This document shows, in pieces, positions 12,829-24,207 of a stretch of DNA of 64,000 nt. Source of the stretch: Gigaspora margarita (Eukaryota > Glomeromycota > Glomeromycetes > Diversisporales > Gigasporaceae). The notes below the pieces were generated by a model, which saw only the letters and a list, made by a program, of their open reading frames with translations, was not told the DNA's origin and ran no database searches. How positions within the stretch are numbered: position 1 is the first letter of the stretch; each line of letters begins with the position of its first letter. Made by a program: the position numbers and the translations under genes. The stretch covers positions 62,001 to 126,000 of the forward strand of contig WTPW01001578.1 of assembly GCA_009809945.1 (NCBI GenBank). The letters run 5' to 3'.

Positions 12829-13149
12829 ATATAGTATAGTATCGTTATACAAAATAAAATCTAACTTGTTATAAAAGAAATCTTTGTTATACAAATAAAC
12901 ATTTAACTTTTCAAAAAATTACCTGTTGGTTATACAAATCTAAACATATAACATATTAAAAAATTATATAGTAAGTCTATACAAAACTGGATCCCAGTAT
13001 TACATATATTCTTCGGGGTCCTAATTTAATCCCATAATTTGAGTTAATGTATTTCAATAATGATTTTTTTAATATGTCTAATATATATTATCTAGTTAAA
13101 ATGGTTGTTCTATAAACGAATAGATCTGTACGTCAAACGGCTTCAGCTG

Positions 13150-14035
13150 AAAAACAAAAGAATATATGAATGACACTATAGCGATCATGTTGATACTGAA
13201 TATGTACTGCTACTGGATTGCCTGAGTTGGGCATTATCCGATGAGGCCCATAGAAGATACGATATACTGGATCCTGGGTTTGATGCTGATTTTTCTAGTG
13301 GAGATAAGGACCCATGAAAAAGAAAGAAAAAACAAAAAAAAAAAAAGAAAAAAAAGTCACACCTAGGAGGCCAAGAGTGAGGGACATTCTGGTGGTTCAA
13401 GAAGAAAAAGAAGTTGGGCTAATACCAATGAGGATGAGAGCAAAGATGGTTCGAGAACAAAAAAAGCAGAAAAAGTGGCAGTCATATAAAACCAATGGAA
13501 ACACTACAAAGCAGTGAATTGTCACTTCCAAGTCCCACAGCATCAATATCATTATCGGCTGCACTAATAATAGCATTAAAAAAACAAATAGCAGAAGCAA
13601 CAACAATATCAACAACTGCAACAGCATCAATATCAAAAGCATCAACATCAAAAACAGCACCAGCATCAACATCAAAAGCAGCAACAGCATCAACATCAAA
13701 AGCAGCAATATCAAAAGCAGCAACAAAAGCAACAGGAGCAACAATAGCAACAACAGGGAAACAACTGAAGCTTCTACTTCGAAAGGTAGTAGAGAGCAAC
13801 CTCTAGAAATTACAACTTCAGAAGAGACTAGTGTTGAGAAGGGTGAGGGTGATAAAGGTGGTGATAGTGGAATTGAAGTTGAAGAAATTAAAGAAGAGGG
13901 TGTAGATGAAGATATGAGGGCAAGAATAGAAAGGAGCGAGAAAGCAGAAAAAGAAAGAGGAAAAGGGTGGAAAAGGGTAAGACAGTAAAAAAGGGTAATG
14001 ATAAAGCACCAAAGAGGGAGAAAAAAATAATTTAA
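13150..14035 (+). pseudogene. Partner gene, copy 1, 3' half (decayed)
   Basis: Plus-strand sequence after the inserted element encodes DHVDTEYVLLLDCLSWALSD then EAHRRYDILDPGFDADFSSG (13173-13316) and a stop. A Lys-rich frame follows (13314-13517), then a Thr/Ala/Ser/Lys repeat (TSKAATASTSKAAISKAA; 13495-13806) and an acidic tail, EETSVEKGEGDKGGDSGIE (13805-13990), in shifted frames. The C/L-S-W-x-x-S ... D block resembles APVWSISVLYHSDEEADNNK in the second copy (near 20590), supporting one protein family (inference). The Leu-rich minus-strand frame here is a shadow of the Ala/Thr repeat. Confidence 0.45.
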
Positions 14036-15400
14036 ATATGATTATTATTTTATTTTATTTTTATTTTATTTTAATAAATTTAATAAATGATAAGTTCAAT
14101 AAATATACAATCAGAAAATATAATATAAATATCGGCTAATAATAGGTTTAAGCAGTAATATATCATCTAAAAAAATTCTATTATCGGTAGGCTAATACAA
14201 TACTTATATAAAAATCAACTTATATTATCTTTTTAAAACAGTAATATATCATCTAAAAAAATTATATTATCGGTAGNNNNNNNNNNNNNNNNNNNNNNNN
14301 NNNNNNNNNNNNNNNNNNNNNNNNNNNNNNNNNNNNNNNNNNNNNNNNNNNNNNNNNNNNNNNNNNNNNNNNNNNNNNNNNNNNNNNNNNNNNNNNNNNN
14401 NNNNNNNNNNNNNNNNNNNNNNNNNNNNNNNNNNNNNNNNNNNNNNNNNNNNNNNNNNNNNNNNNNNNNNNNNNNNNNNNNNNNNNNNNNNCAGTAATAT
14501 ATCATCTAAAAAAATTATATTATCAGTAGACCAATATATTACTCATAAAATCTCCAACTTAAAATATCTTTTTAAAACAGTAATATATCATTCTAAAAAA
14601 ATTATATTATCAGTAGACCAATACATTACTCATAAAACCTCCAACTTATTTTTATTAGATATATATCATCGAAAATTTTTATGTTATTGGTAGGCCGATA
14701 CATTACTTATATATAAAGGCGACTTATATTATCAGTAATATATCTTCTTAATTACAAGTACCAGATTATTATAAAATTAGTCAATATATTAAAAATCACA
14801 TTAAAATATATCATTTATATATGTATTATATCGATCAAATATCTCTTTAATAAAAATTAATATATCACCCTAAAATCATCTTAGAAAATCAAGTATGCAA
14901 ACTCATAGTTTACTATATCAGTATTATATTATATAAAAGATTAATTAAATAGCCAATATAATATCTTCTCATAATTGCTAATTATCTTTAAGCTATTAGC
15001 CAAAATTGCTTTTAATAACAATATTATATCATCTGACAAAAATTAATACAATATTTTAATAATAAATTAATTTTCAGAAAAACATTTAAAATATCGGTAT
15101 TGTATTATGCAAATGAATGAAAATTTTTTATTAAATAGCCAACATAATATTGGCTTATGATATATCTAGTCGTTAATTTATCTTTAATATATCTTAAAGA
15201 TATCTGTCTATTATCTTGTATAAATTTTCTTACAGATATATGGATTTGGATATTGCTTTTATGCACCAGGCTGATATATAATATAACTCTCTAAAATCTT
15301 TAGCATATTATCTTTTTTTATACCCTATCAATCAGCTTATATCCAATAACATATCAGCCTGCAATCGCCTAAGGCGATTATTATATGATATTTGGGTGAT
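14036..15400. repeat. AT-rich array, about 87-bp units at 14151-14720, then diverged
   Basis: Units beginning 'cagtaatatatcatctaaaa' start at 14151, 14239, 14492 and 14578, with a more diverged unit near 14666. Each contains 'attatattatcggtag' and a 'ccaatacattactcataaaa'-like block. Beyond about 14720 only scattered pieces ('taatatatc', 'ccaatata') remain. The assembly gap lies inside the array, as expected for near-identical units. No coding content. Confidence 0.75.
14277..14491. other. Assembly gap (215 N)
   Basis: A run of N within the 87-bp array. Its true length is unknown; the flanks suggest missing array units. An open frame reported across it would be artificial. Confidence 0.95.
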
Positions 15401-15589
15401 ATTTTTGATTTCAACCCGTATATACAACAATTGCAGTTGATGTTTTAAAGAAACTGTCAGAAATATTAATGATTGCTAATATATAATTTCTTTGCTTATA
15501 AAGATTTTTTTGCAACAGAATTATTGCAAGGACATCTTTGATTAGCCATCAGATGGTTCAGAAAGTCTTGGAAGGTGCAATGGCTTACT

Positions 15590-16420
15590 TTAGAAACTAT
15601 ATGGGTTTGTTAGTTGATACATCAGCTGTATTGTATAATTTACAACATTGCTCACATGTTGCATATTAATCATGTGAGCACAGACACCAAGAGCTTTATG
15701 TGCCATCTTCAATGACATAGGAAAAGTGGAATATTTTTTTTTATTCTCAAGAACTAGCACATACTGGAGAAACTTCACCAAAGAATTAGTTTCAATTTCA
15801 GATTTCGGATGCCTTTTTTGGTATTTAAGAACCCACAAAATTATTCATACAAAGCCTTTATTTAGATATATAGGTTCTATTGGCATCTCTATATTTTTAT
15901 ATAAAGTTTCTAGTAAGTTAAAGTTGATTTCTTGGTCAGATAATTCTTTATCTTCAAAGTCTAATAGATTTTTGGCAAATTTTCTTCTTCATCAGAGAAT
16001 AAGTTCTCTACAATTGTAGGGTATTGTGGTTTTCTCCTTCTCTCAACTGACCGTTTGCCTTTTTTAGATTGTTTTTACTAATAAAACTATAAAAATTTCT
16101 TCATAAGAAAAAACAACTGAATCGTCATCCGAACTATCATTTTTTATTGAATCCTCCGGAATATCCATTCCGGATATAGAGCTTCTGGTAGGTCTATTAG
16201 ATCCTCTGGAATGTCCATTTCTGGAAGTAGATCTTCTGTAAGTCTATTGTGGCTGCTACTATGCTTGGAGATTTGCCAACATCAAGAAAATTTCTAGCCA
16301 GAATTTCTTTTTTTATCATATGGGCTTTTCTAGTTTGAGGGTCAACAAGTTTACCTTTACAAAGATTGCAATTTCAAGATTTTAAGTTGCGATTTTTTAA
16401 GAAAACAAAATTGCTTGACT
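15590..16420 (-). pseudogene. Degraded Tnp2-family transposase, copy 2 (N-terminal part only)
   Basis: Minus-strand blocks mirror the N-terminal half of the relic at 1970-5050. CNLCKGKLVDPQTRKAHMIK (about 16300-16370) corresponds to CPKCNGILVDPRT. An acidic stretch with SDEEENLP (about 15980) and LLDFEDKELSDQEINFNLL (about 15905-15960) follow. Then WVLKYQKRHPKSEIETNSLV, FLQYVLVLENKKKYSTFPMS and LKMAHKALGVCAHMI (15650-15838) correspond to WIMKYQQHFNIFDTGIEVLI in copy 1. The catalytic Tnp2 core is absent and there are stops and frame changes, so it is a truncated relic. Assignment rests mainly on the match to copy 1 and on the conserved CxxC...VDPxT block. Confidence 0.65.
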
Positions 16421-16729
16421 TTTTAATTATCCTTTTAATAATAGTTTTTTTTGTTTATAACCCATAATGTAAAAAAAATACTAAGAAAAATTATGATATA
16501 TAGACCAGTAGAAATGTATGTACATGAATATATAAATGAAACAATTTAGAAAGAAAGGATATATGAGTGAATATATGAGCAAAAATATGAACAAAGATTA
16601 ATTCAAATTTACTAGAATATAGCTTTATTGAGATACAATTTAAATTTTCAACAGACTTATTGGTATGCCAGTATGACTATAAGACTTTAAGCAATTATAT
16701 GTAATTTTGATGAATATATATTTTTTGCT

Positions 16730-18440
16730 TGAAAATTATACTTTCTTTTTGTAAACAAAATAAACTCATATACCATAATAAAAATTTTATTTCTGATGAC
16801 ATATTAACCACACTTGAAAAATAAAAATTTGCAATTTCAAATAAATTATAAAGGTTTTTAATATTCCAGTAGACCTTTTATTTATTTTCACGTATAAACA
16901 AATAAACAAATTAAATTTGTATAATATGAATTTAATTTCTGATGATACTTGTAAAAATAAAAATGAGCGATTTCAAATAAACTATAATAGTTTTAATATT
17001 CCGGCTATTTATTTTCATGTATAAACAAATAAACAAATTAAAACTTGTATAATATGAATTTTATTTCTGATAACATTTGCGAAAATAAAAATGTGCAATT
17101 TCAAATAAACTATAAAGGTTTTAATATTCTGGTTGGCCTTTCATTTATTTTCATATATAATCAAATAAACTAATTATACTTGTATAATATAAATTTTATT
17201 TCTGATGACAAATTAACCACACTAACAAAATAAAAAGTGCAATTTCAAATAAACTATAGAGCTGTTGGTATTCTAATATCTAAACAAAATTAAACTTGCA
17301 TAATATGAATTTTATTTTTGATGACAAATTAACTGACTAAGACATCATCCACAATTTATATTAAACCAGTATTGTTATAGGGATCTTAAAAATAATACAA
17401 ACATAATACTATCCCTTAGATTGTAGTAGGACACAGACAAATTTGCCTGCGTTTTTGCACTTTTTTTGCTCTGATTTACTTTTTTTAAATATCAAGATAA
17501 TTAAATAAAACTTTGTACAATTATATTTGAAAATAAGGATTAATTTTTTGCAAAATTAGTTTTTATATTGTAAGAAAAAAATTTTAAGTTATATATAAGC
17601 TAAAAATAGATATTTTTAAGAAAAAAATTTTTTAAAAAATTTTATCACAATTTTTCTGTAATCTTATTTAGTTTTAGTTTTAAAGCTATAGTTCTTAAGA
17701 CAATATTGTAGTTTATATAAAGGATGATAACTTTTATTATTGCAACTTTAATGATTTATTTGTAAAAATTAAGACTTGTATTAGAAGTAAAAGTTTTTTT
17801 TATAGACGGGAACATATAAAATTTAAGAAAATCTAAAGAAAAATGTTAATAGTAAAAATGCTAATACAAGAACTTTAAACTTTGATTATACTAAAGTTTT
17901 CTAATAATTTTAAAAAATTTTTATAACAAAGTTACTAAAACAAAATTCAAAGAATATTTTTTACTTAGAAAAGGTATAGCTAAAATCAATATTTAAAATT
18001 TTATTAAAATTTTATTAAAATTTTTAAAATACGCAGGCAAATTTGTCTGTGTTACAATCTAAGGGATATGGCATTATTTTCAAATCCTTTTTTTATACAA
18101 TATAGTACTAGTTTATAAAAACATGCAATTTCAAATAAACTATAGAGCTGTCGGTATTCTGATACATAAACAAATTAAACTTGTATAATATTAATTTTAT
18201 TTCTGATTAACAAAAATAAAAACTTGCAATTTTAAATAAACTATAGAGCTGTCAGTATTCTGATATGTAAACAAATTAAATTTGCATAATATTAATTTTA
18301 TTTTGATAACAAATTAATATAATAAAAACATGTGATTTCAAATAAACTATAGAGCTGTCAGTATTCTGATAAACTTTTTGTTTATTTTTATATATAAACA
18401 AATTTTACTTGCATAATGAAATTTTAATTTTAATTTTATT
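16730..18440. repeat. Tandem array, unit about 115-140 bp, split by an insertion
   Basis: The blocks 'tgcaatttcaaataaacta', 'taaacaaattaaacttgtat' and 'aatatgaattttatttctga' repeat from about 16730 to 17340 and again from 18110 to 18440. Early units carry 'aaggttttaatattccgg'; later units carry 'gagctgtcggtattctga'. As in copy 1, the array sits between the minus-strand transposase relic and the plus-strand partner gene. Confidence 0.8.
17412..18066. mobile_element. 655-bp TA-flanked inverted-repeat element
   Basis: Termini are TCCCTTAGATTGTAGTAGG at 17412 and the complement, ending CTAAGGGA, at 18066, with inner 'caggcaaatttg' also inverted. TA dinucleotides flank both ends (17410-17411, 18067-18068), a Tc1/mariner-type signature. 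It interrupts the array. Interior 'gggaacatataaaatttaag' is shared with the element at 24208-24849, so both belong to one family. No coding capacity. Confidence 0.8.
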
Positions 18441-18497
18441 TACTATATTATGTGATATTGATTAATTAACTGCTAACAAAATCAATATTATCAATAA

Positions 18498-18606
18498 AAA
18501 ATCTGCCATCAGGATTTCAATTATATTTTGTAACAGATACAATTTTATTAGATTACATAGGTTGTATCTGGTACAAAATATAATTGAAATCCCAATGGCA
18601 GGTTTT
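18498..18606. repeat. 109-bp hairpin
   Basis: A left arm 'aaaatctgccatcaggattt' through 'aacagatac' pairs with 'gtatctggtacaaaatat' through 'ggcaggtttt', giving arms of about 43 bp around a short loop. It lies near the end of the array and upstream of the partner gene. It could be a miniature element or a remnant of a larger one; no target duplication was fixed. Confidence 0.6.
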
Positions 18607-18989
18607 CTTTTGATGACACTCAAATAAGATCTGACTAAAATCTATAAATAAGTTATGCTTTCAAGCATGCGTAAGCAGTTTTACTTTTTCACTCAAAAAA
18701 ATATATTATACTTTTTCCAAATTACGTTAGATTATTAGACTTTCACTTTGTTCATACTTTATTTAATAATTATTTATCAGTCGTCATTCCATTTTAAATA
18801 TTATATTATTTCACAGGTAAAATATATATAAAGAAACATTTTTCTTTTCTTTCTTGTTTAATAAATAAACCAAACAATCGATATCTCAATTAAACACATT
18901 TTTGTTATTTTTTTGGCCTTTTTGACAGAAAGTATAGAAGAAATTCCTATAAAATTAACATAGTGCCCAAATGTCATTCTTTTTTCCCA

Positions 18990-21304
18990 CCCACTTCTTC
19001 TCACTGAAACCATCATTCAATACCAATGCTACTGCAAAGAAATTGAAGCTGTATTCGATCAACAACACCTACACGATCGAATAAATGAGCCTGTCGAAGC
19101 CAAAGTCGCAGGTCTAGATCTAAGTCCAGGTCTCAATCATAAAATAGTAGTCATAAACATTCATGTTATCATTCTAAATCTCCTGATGAAAGAGATTCTA
19201 GTATTTTGTATAGTTATATAAAGCCATTTTTATTTTTTATTATAAGGTTTTTCAATAAATCAATTTGTCAGATAAAATTTTTATATAGAGATAGATTTTT
19301 TAAAACAAGCTATGTATTCCTTAACAAATCAAGTTAAGGATCTTAAAGCTTGAACCTCAACTCCAGGAACTCCAAACATGCATTCTGATAATACCTATAA
19401 TTATAATGAAAACAGTGACCCTGAAGATGCTAATGCCACTACTGGACTTTTTTGTCTATTCAATGATTTTGGTCTTTCTGAACTTGAAGACCAAAATCCT
19501 GACTCTAACATACAAACTACTACTCCTGAAATTCAAAGAAAGAGAAAGGAGAGACAACGAAATGATGATGAAGTCAATAATAATAATTTGCAAAAACTAT
19601 CAGTAAGCCTAGAACCACCTACCGGATATACAAGAAGTCACATGAATTGTTAGAAGATATGGATGAAGAACAGTATAAACTGTTTTATGTATGTAATATT
19701 ATAATTTATAAGTAAAAAAAGCTATTAGTTAATTATTGTTTAATTGAATATAGGATGAGGTAATTCAAATTTTAAATGGTCTTGAAGATACCTTGAGTCT
19801 TGATGCAAAAAAAAAGGTCAGAAATCTTATGTCACATAAACAACAACATTATACCAGTAATAGCCAAAGCTTTGGAAGGCCGTTTTAGGTATAAATTAAG
19901 TGAGATAAAGTATGTTTTCAAAACCTTTACCGCATCACTGTGAAAAATAGAGTATCAATCAAGATCCAGAGAAGTCAAAAGCTGACAAAAAACAAAAAGA
20001 AATAAATACACGCTATAGTGAAGTAAGTTGTTATTTTTTATACAAATAAATATAATATTACCAGTATTAGTTATAGATTATTAAATAACCATTTATGAAC
20101 TGATTTATATTTAATTAATAGAAAATGAGGCGATGAGTTTGAGGTATTAATCATATAATTAATACTAATAATAAAAATCTCAAAGATCTTAATCCTTCTA
20201 TTAATTGGAATAACTTTAAAACTGATCTTGAAGATATAATTAACGAGGGAGACTTTCATTCGAATGAAGTTTCAGAAACAGATATAGAAAAAACTGATTT
20301 GGAACAATGATTAAAAATTCATCTGATAAACAAAAAGAAAAATAACTGCTATATAATTCGCATTTATGACAAGCCATAGAGGTCTTAAAGAGTAAGTAAT
20401 TATTATTATGATTGTAATTTATTAAATTTTTTTATAATGTTCCTTTTATTTTATGTTTCAATAAAGTTAAAAATTCTTCGACTTGCTAATGAAATAGAAG
20501 AAAAAATTTCTCATGCTAAATGCTCAAAGAAAGGTAGTATAGTGATGCAAAGTGGGCAGATAAATCAAAACCACCCCTAGAAGCTCCGGTTTGGTCTATT
20601 TCAGTTTTGTATCATTCTGATGAAGAAGCTGATAATAATAAGGAATTTGATGAAACTGCCTCTGCAGGTGGTGTTGGCAGTAACCATGATAATAGTGTTG
20701 GAAATGGAAGTAGAAGTGGTATTGGAATTGGAATTGGAAATGGAAGTAGAAGTAGAAGTAGAGGTGGTAATGGAAATAGAAATAGTGATGATAATGGTAG
20801 TGGTAGTTAGGGTTCCGCAATTTGATTTGATCTTCAAATATTTGAATCAAATATTTGATCAAATTCAAATTCAAATTTGACTATATTTGATTTGATCAAA
20901 TTCAAATCTGACCAAATTTGATTTGATTTGACAAATATTTGATTTGATTTGAAAATTACTATTAAAAATTCAAATTCAAATCAAATTCAAATTCAAATAT
21001 TTGAATCAAATCAAATTCAAATTGGGGTCAATTTGATTTGATCAAATTCAAATTGACCCAATATTTGATTTGATTTGAATTTGAGAAACCCTAGTGGTAG
21101 TAGAAGTGGTGGTGGTAACAGTAGTGGTGGTGAAAGTGGCAGTGGTATCAGCAGTAGTAGTAGAAGTGGCGGTGGTAATAAAAGTAGTGGTAGTGGAAGT
21201 GTTAGTAGTAATAAAAGTAGTAGTGGTAATGGCAATGGACGTGGTAAGCAAAATAAAGAAGAAAACGTTGCTATATCAGGTGGTGAAGATCTGGACAGTA
21301 ATTA
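18990..21304 (+). pseudogene. Partner gene of the transposon-like unit, copy 2 (decayed, multi-exon)
   Basis: An Arg/Ser stretch (RSQSRRSRSKSRSQS, about 19098-19140, with stops) is followed by a frame from 19378 (MHSDNTYNYNENSDPEDANA), rich in Asn/Asp, then LEDMDEEQYKLFY near 19650. An intron of about 65 bp (GTATGT ... TATAG, ending near 19753) leads to DEVIQILNGLEDTLSLDAKK. Further blocks are separated by AT-rich introns and stops: INTNNKNLKDLNPSINWNN (20155-20215), LRLANEIEEKISHAKCSKKG (20475-20535), then DAKWADKSKPPLEAPVWSIS and VLYHSDEEADNNKEFDETAS (20545-20660). It ends in Gly/Ser/Arg/Asn repeats to a stop at 21303, interrupted by an insertion at 20808-21092. Function is unknown; the layout parallels 8291-14035. 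The overlapping Tyr-, Leu- or Val-rich frames here are shadows of the Gly/Ser repeat. Confidence 0.5.
20808..21092. mobile_element. 285-bp element composed of ATTTGA/TCAAAT words, 9-bp target duplication
   Basis: The insert begins TAGGGTTCCGCAATTTG and ends GAATTTGAGAAACCCT, giving inverted AGGGTTnC...AAATT ends. It is flanked by AGTGGTAGT at 20799-20807 and 21093-21101, within the Gly/Ser codons of the partner gene. Almost all the interior is iterations of 'atttgatttga' and 'tcaaattcaaatcaaat', so it can fold on itself in many registers. A second copy is at 58627-58909. Non-coding. Confidence 0.8.
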
Positions 21305-21429
21305 AATTAAAGAAAAAATTTCTTCAGATCAGCAATGCTTAATTTTAGAAATATTATAGATCTTTGTAATATGCTTTTAGATATAACAATATATAAATAT
21401 ATACAGTTATATTTCGATACTATTGCTTC

Positions 21430-22160
21430 AATAAAACAAACGTTATAACATTTATATCAGCATAAAAATATATTAATTAAATAAAAATATAAACTATAGC
21501 TCTGTCAGATATAACAAAATGTATCTTAATTAATCCAGAAGAGTATCTGGTTTACTTGCAATTTAGGTCAAAAATAAGATACCTTTTGTGTATATTAATA
21601 TGCCTACCATTATATCAATTTTAAATCTAAATATTCCCAATTAGTCTCTGATTTCAAATAGAAATTTGGAAGAAATAAGAGACTTTTCAGAACTATTTAG
21701 GATCAAAATTGATATAATAGTAGACCTATTAACATACATAATAGGTATTTTAATTAATCCTGAAGAGTATCTACAATTTAGATCAAAAATAAAATACCTT
21801 TCATGTATGTTAATATGCCTACCATTATATCAATTTTAAATCTAAATGTTCCCGATTAGCCTCTGATTTCAAACAGAAATTTGGCAGAAATAAGAGATTT
21901 TTCAGAACTATTTAGGATCAAAATTGATATACTAGTAGGCCTATTAACATACATAAAAGGTATCTTAATTAATCCTGAAGTGTATCCAGTTTTTTTGCAA
22001 TTTAAATCAAAATAAGATGACTATCATATATGTTAATAGGCATACCAGTATATCGATTTTGACCCTAAATAGTTCCAAAAAGTCTCTTATTTCTGCCAAA
22101 TTTCTGTTTGAAATCAGAGGCTAATAGGGAACATTTAGGATTTTCCTACCAGTAATTTTC
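21430..22160. repeat. Hairpin units repeated in tandem, third one partly inverted
   Basis: Two direct units of about 235 bp (from about 21525 and 21760) run 'taatcctgaagagtatct', 'aaaataagatacctttt', 'aatatgcctaccattatat', a Phe-like 'ctgatttcaaatagaaattt', then the complement of the start ('aatagtagacctattaaca'). Each unit is itself a hairpin. At 22030-22140 the loop part appears inverted. Non-coding; it closes the second array-gene unit. Confidence 0.7.
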
Positions 22161-22479
22161 TATGTGGGTATTATATTGCTATAAAAAACCTATCAGGAAC
22201 CCGATTGCTATCTAATATAGTTTCATTCGACCTGTGTTAAGCAACTATAATTGATTTATATAGTAAAATTATAGCAAAAGATAGCTTATTTTCAGAAACA
22301 TATGGTAACTATAATTTAATTCAGATAAGACCAATCTTTTTAAAAATTGGACTTGAGTTCAATGTTATTAGCATTTGTTTTTTTGTAAAAGTTGGTAAAT
22401 TAAAGTTACAGAATTAGTAAGAACTATATTGTTGGTGTTTCTGGCAAGGGATAGTATTTTTTTAGTTTGAATAATAAAG
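22161..22479. other. Non-coding spacer
   Basis: AT-rich sequence with a decayed 'ttgatttatatagtaaaatt ... agcttattttcagaaacat' segment (22250-22300) that resembles the hairpin core of the 9-bp-duplication elements. No gene seen. Confidence 0.4.
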
Positions 22480-23233
22480 AGACAAGATAGTTTGGTTTGA
22501 AGATAATTGTTAATAATACATATTTATAATAGATATTCAATAGAGAGTTGGAGTATAAGATTAAAGAGTGATGAAATTTATAAGAGTATAAGTTTTTTGT
22601 ATTTTATTAAACAAAAAAAGTTTTCAATTTTGTTAACAATTGCATCAAATATTGGTTTAGTTGAACTATTTTTATCAAAATAAATGCCTAAGTATCTAAT
22701 GACATTGTTAGAATATCTGGGTAAGATAAATAGATTATTAAATAGAAGAGGAGTTGTTTGGATTTGAAAATTTAGGTCAAATATGAAGTAAGTCTGATTT
22801 TGAAGGGTTAGCCTCTATATTGGTTAAGATATGTTACTAAGAATATTTGTATAAATTTAGAGTTTTCACAAAGTCATGTTGTATTATCTATATAGGCTAA
22901 TAGTGGAATTGAAATACTAGTAGTAGTAGTATTAGTAATTATATTAAAAGGAAATTGTAAAGCAATTTTGAGTAAATAATTTTAGTATTTTTGATAAATA
23001 AAGATAAGAATTGGTTCATAGTAAATTTTCAAAGTAAAGGAGAGTAAGTCTCTTCTTGTTCTATTTCAGATTAAATACTAATAGAAGAAGTGAAACCATA
23101 AGCAATGATAATCCTTGCTTGTCTTGATGAGTGTAGTTTATTAATTAGATTAATTTCTGAACTAGGAATGCTAATTCTTTTACAAGTATTTTGAATGCAT
23201 GAGATATTGATTTTGTCAAAGCCTTTGGACATA

Positions 23234-23483
23234 TGGGGGGAGGTCAATAGAAAACAGGCAAATATTTTCTAAATAAAAGTTTTTTAAACTTTAGATCAAA
23301 ATATATTAACAATTATCAAACCAAATCCAATAAAAATTTTTTTATTCTAAATTTATATAGTTACAAAATTAAAATAAAAAAATTTTTATTAAATTTGATT
23401 TGATAATTGCCAAAATATTTCAATTCAAATTTTTAAAAAAAGTTATTAAAAACATTTGCCTGTTTTCTATTGACTTCACCCCA
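23234..23483. mobile_element. 250-bp TA-flanked palindromic element inside the LINE
   Basis: Termini TGGGGGGAGGTCAATAGAAA and the complement, ending CTTCACCCCA, form long inverted repeats, with 'aacaggcaaat' also mirrored. TA flanks both sides (23232-23233, 23484-23485). It splits the LINE reverse transcriptase just before MSKGFDKINI. The core 'aataaaaatttttttatt' resembles that of 29414-29632. Confidence 0.8.
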
Positions 23484-24207
23484 TATTTTAAAAAAGAATC
23501 CAAGCTTCTTTGTTGTATATTTTATAGTATTTAATAGTATTATAAAGAATTTGTATAGGAATATGGGTAGAAGAGTTTTTAGAAGCAACAAAATTTAGAT
23601 CAGATAGAATATAGTTGTTAAAGATAATTTGATCTAGTTATTTAGTGAAAATTTTAGTAAAGGTTTTTTTAAAAGGTTCAATAATTAAAATTAGATGAAC
23701 TTGATTAAGTGTGAAATTCTAATTTGATTTTTTTTGAAATAAAAATATATTGGAAGATTTCCAATATGTAGGAACTTTTTGAAGTTGAAAATGTTTGTTA
23801 AAAAGTTTTTTAAAAAGTATTTATGCTTTGTAGCTAGCATGTTTGATATGTTTATAAAAGATTTCAGAAGGACCTGCTACTTTTTGGTTTGGGAGATTGG
23901 TTAAAATATCTTGCTATTCTTGATCTGTGATGTTTTGAAATAAGTTATAGTAGTGTTCTTCATATTCAGAATATGTTTCATAGAGATAGTAAAATTCAAA
24001 AGAGGGTGAAATTAGTAGAAGTAGTTTTTCTTTAAAGTATTCAGTAAAATAATTATGGATCACTTTAAGAATTTCATCATGTTCTGTAGGGTGTAAATTT
24101 TCTATAAATAGTCTATCAATATATATATTCAAAAATTTTTCATAAAAAAATTTTGGTATTTTTAAAAAAAATTGGTAGTGGTTTTTAACTTTTGTTTAAT
24201 TTCTTTA

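Larger units (their letters stand above)
9367..13021. mobile_element. 3.65-kb Mutator-like element (copy A) with 9-bp target duplication
   Basis: Ends read agAACCCCGAAGAATAC (left) and the complement of GGACCCCGAAGAATA (right), flanked by TAATTTAAT at 9358-9366 and 13022-13030. A 9-bp duplication and G-rich termini suggest a Mutator-like superfamily; no transposase is encoded, so it is non-autonomous. Inside are a short subterminal hairpin (about 9385-9530), two large hairpin modules carrying 'ccaaaaataagctacc' ends and 'ctacatagtaaagtccaaa' cores, a retroposed transcript (10394-11515) and a giant palindrome (11758-12828). It splits the partner gene. Relatives: 47980-49414, 54921-58563 and, more distantly, 50958-52916. 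Confidence 0.85.

Noticed and set aside
13397-13799. Leu-rich and Val/Ala-rich minus-strand frames
   Set aside because: Shadows of the plus-strand Thr/Ala/Ser/Lys codon repeat.
14233-14505. Open frame spanning the first N run
   Set aside because: Most of it is N; it has no real translation.
20596-21342. Tyr-, Leu-, Thr- and Val-rich frames on both strands
   Set aside because: Shadows of the Gly/Ser/Arg repeat of the partner gene.
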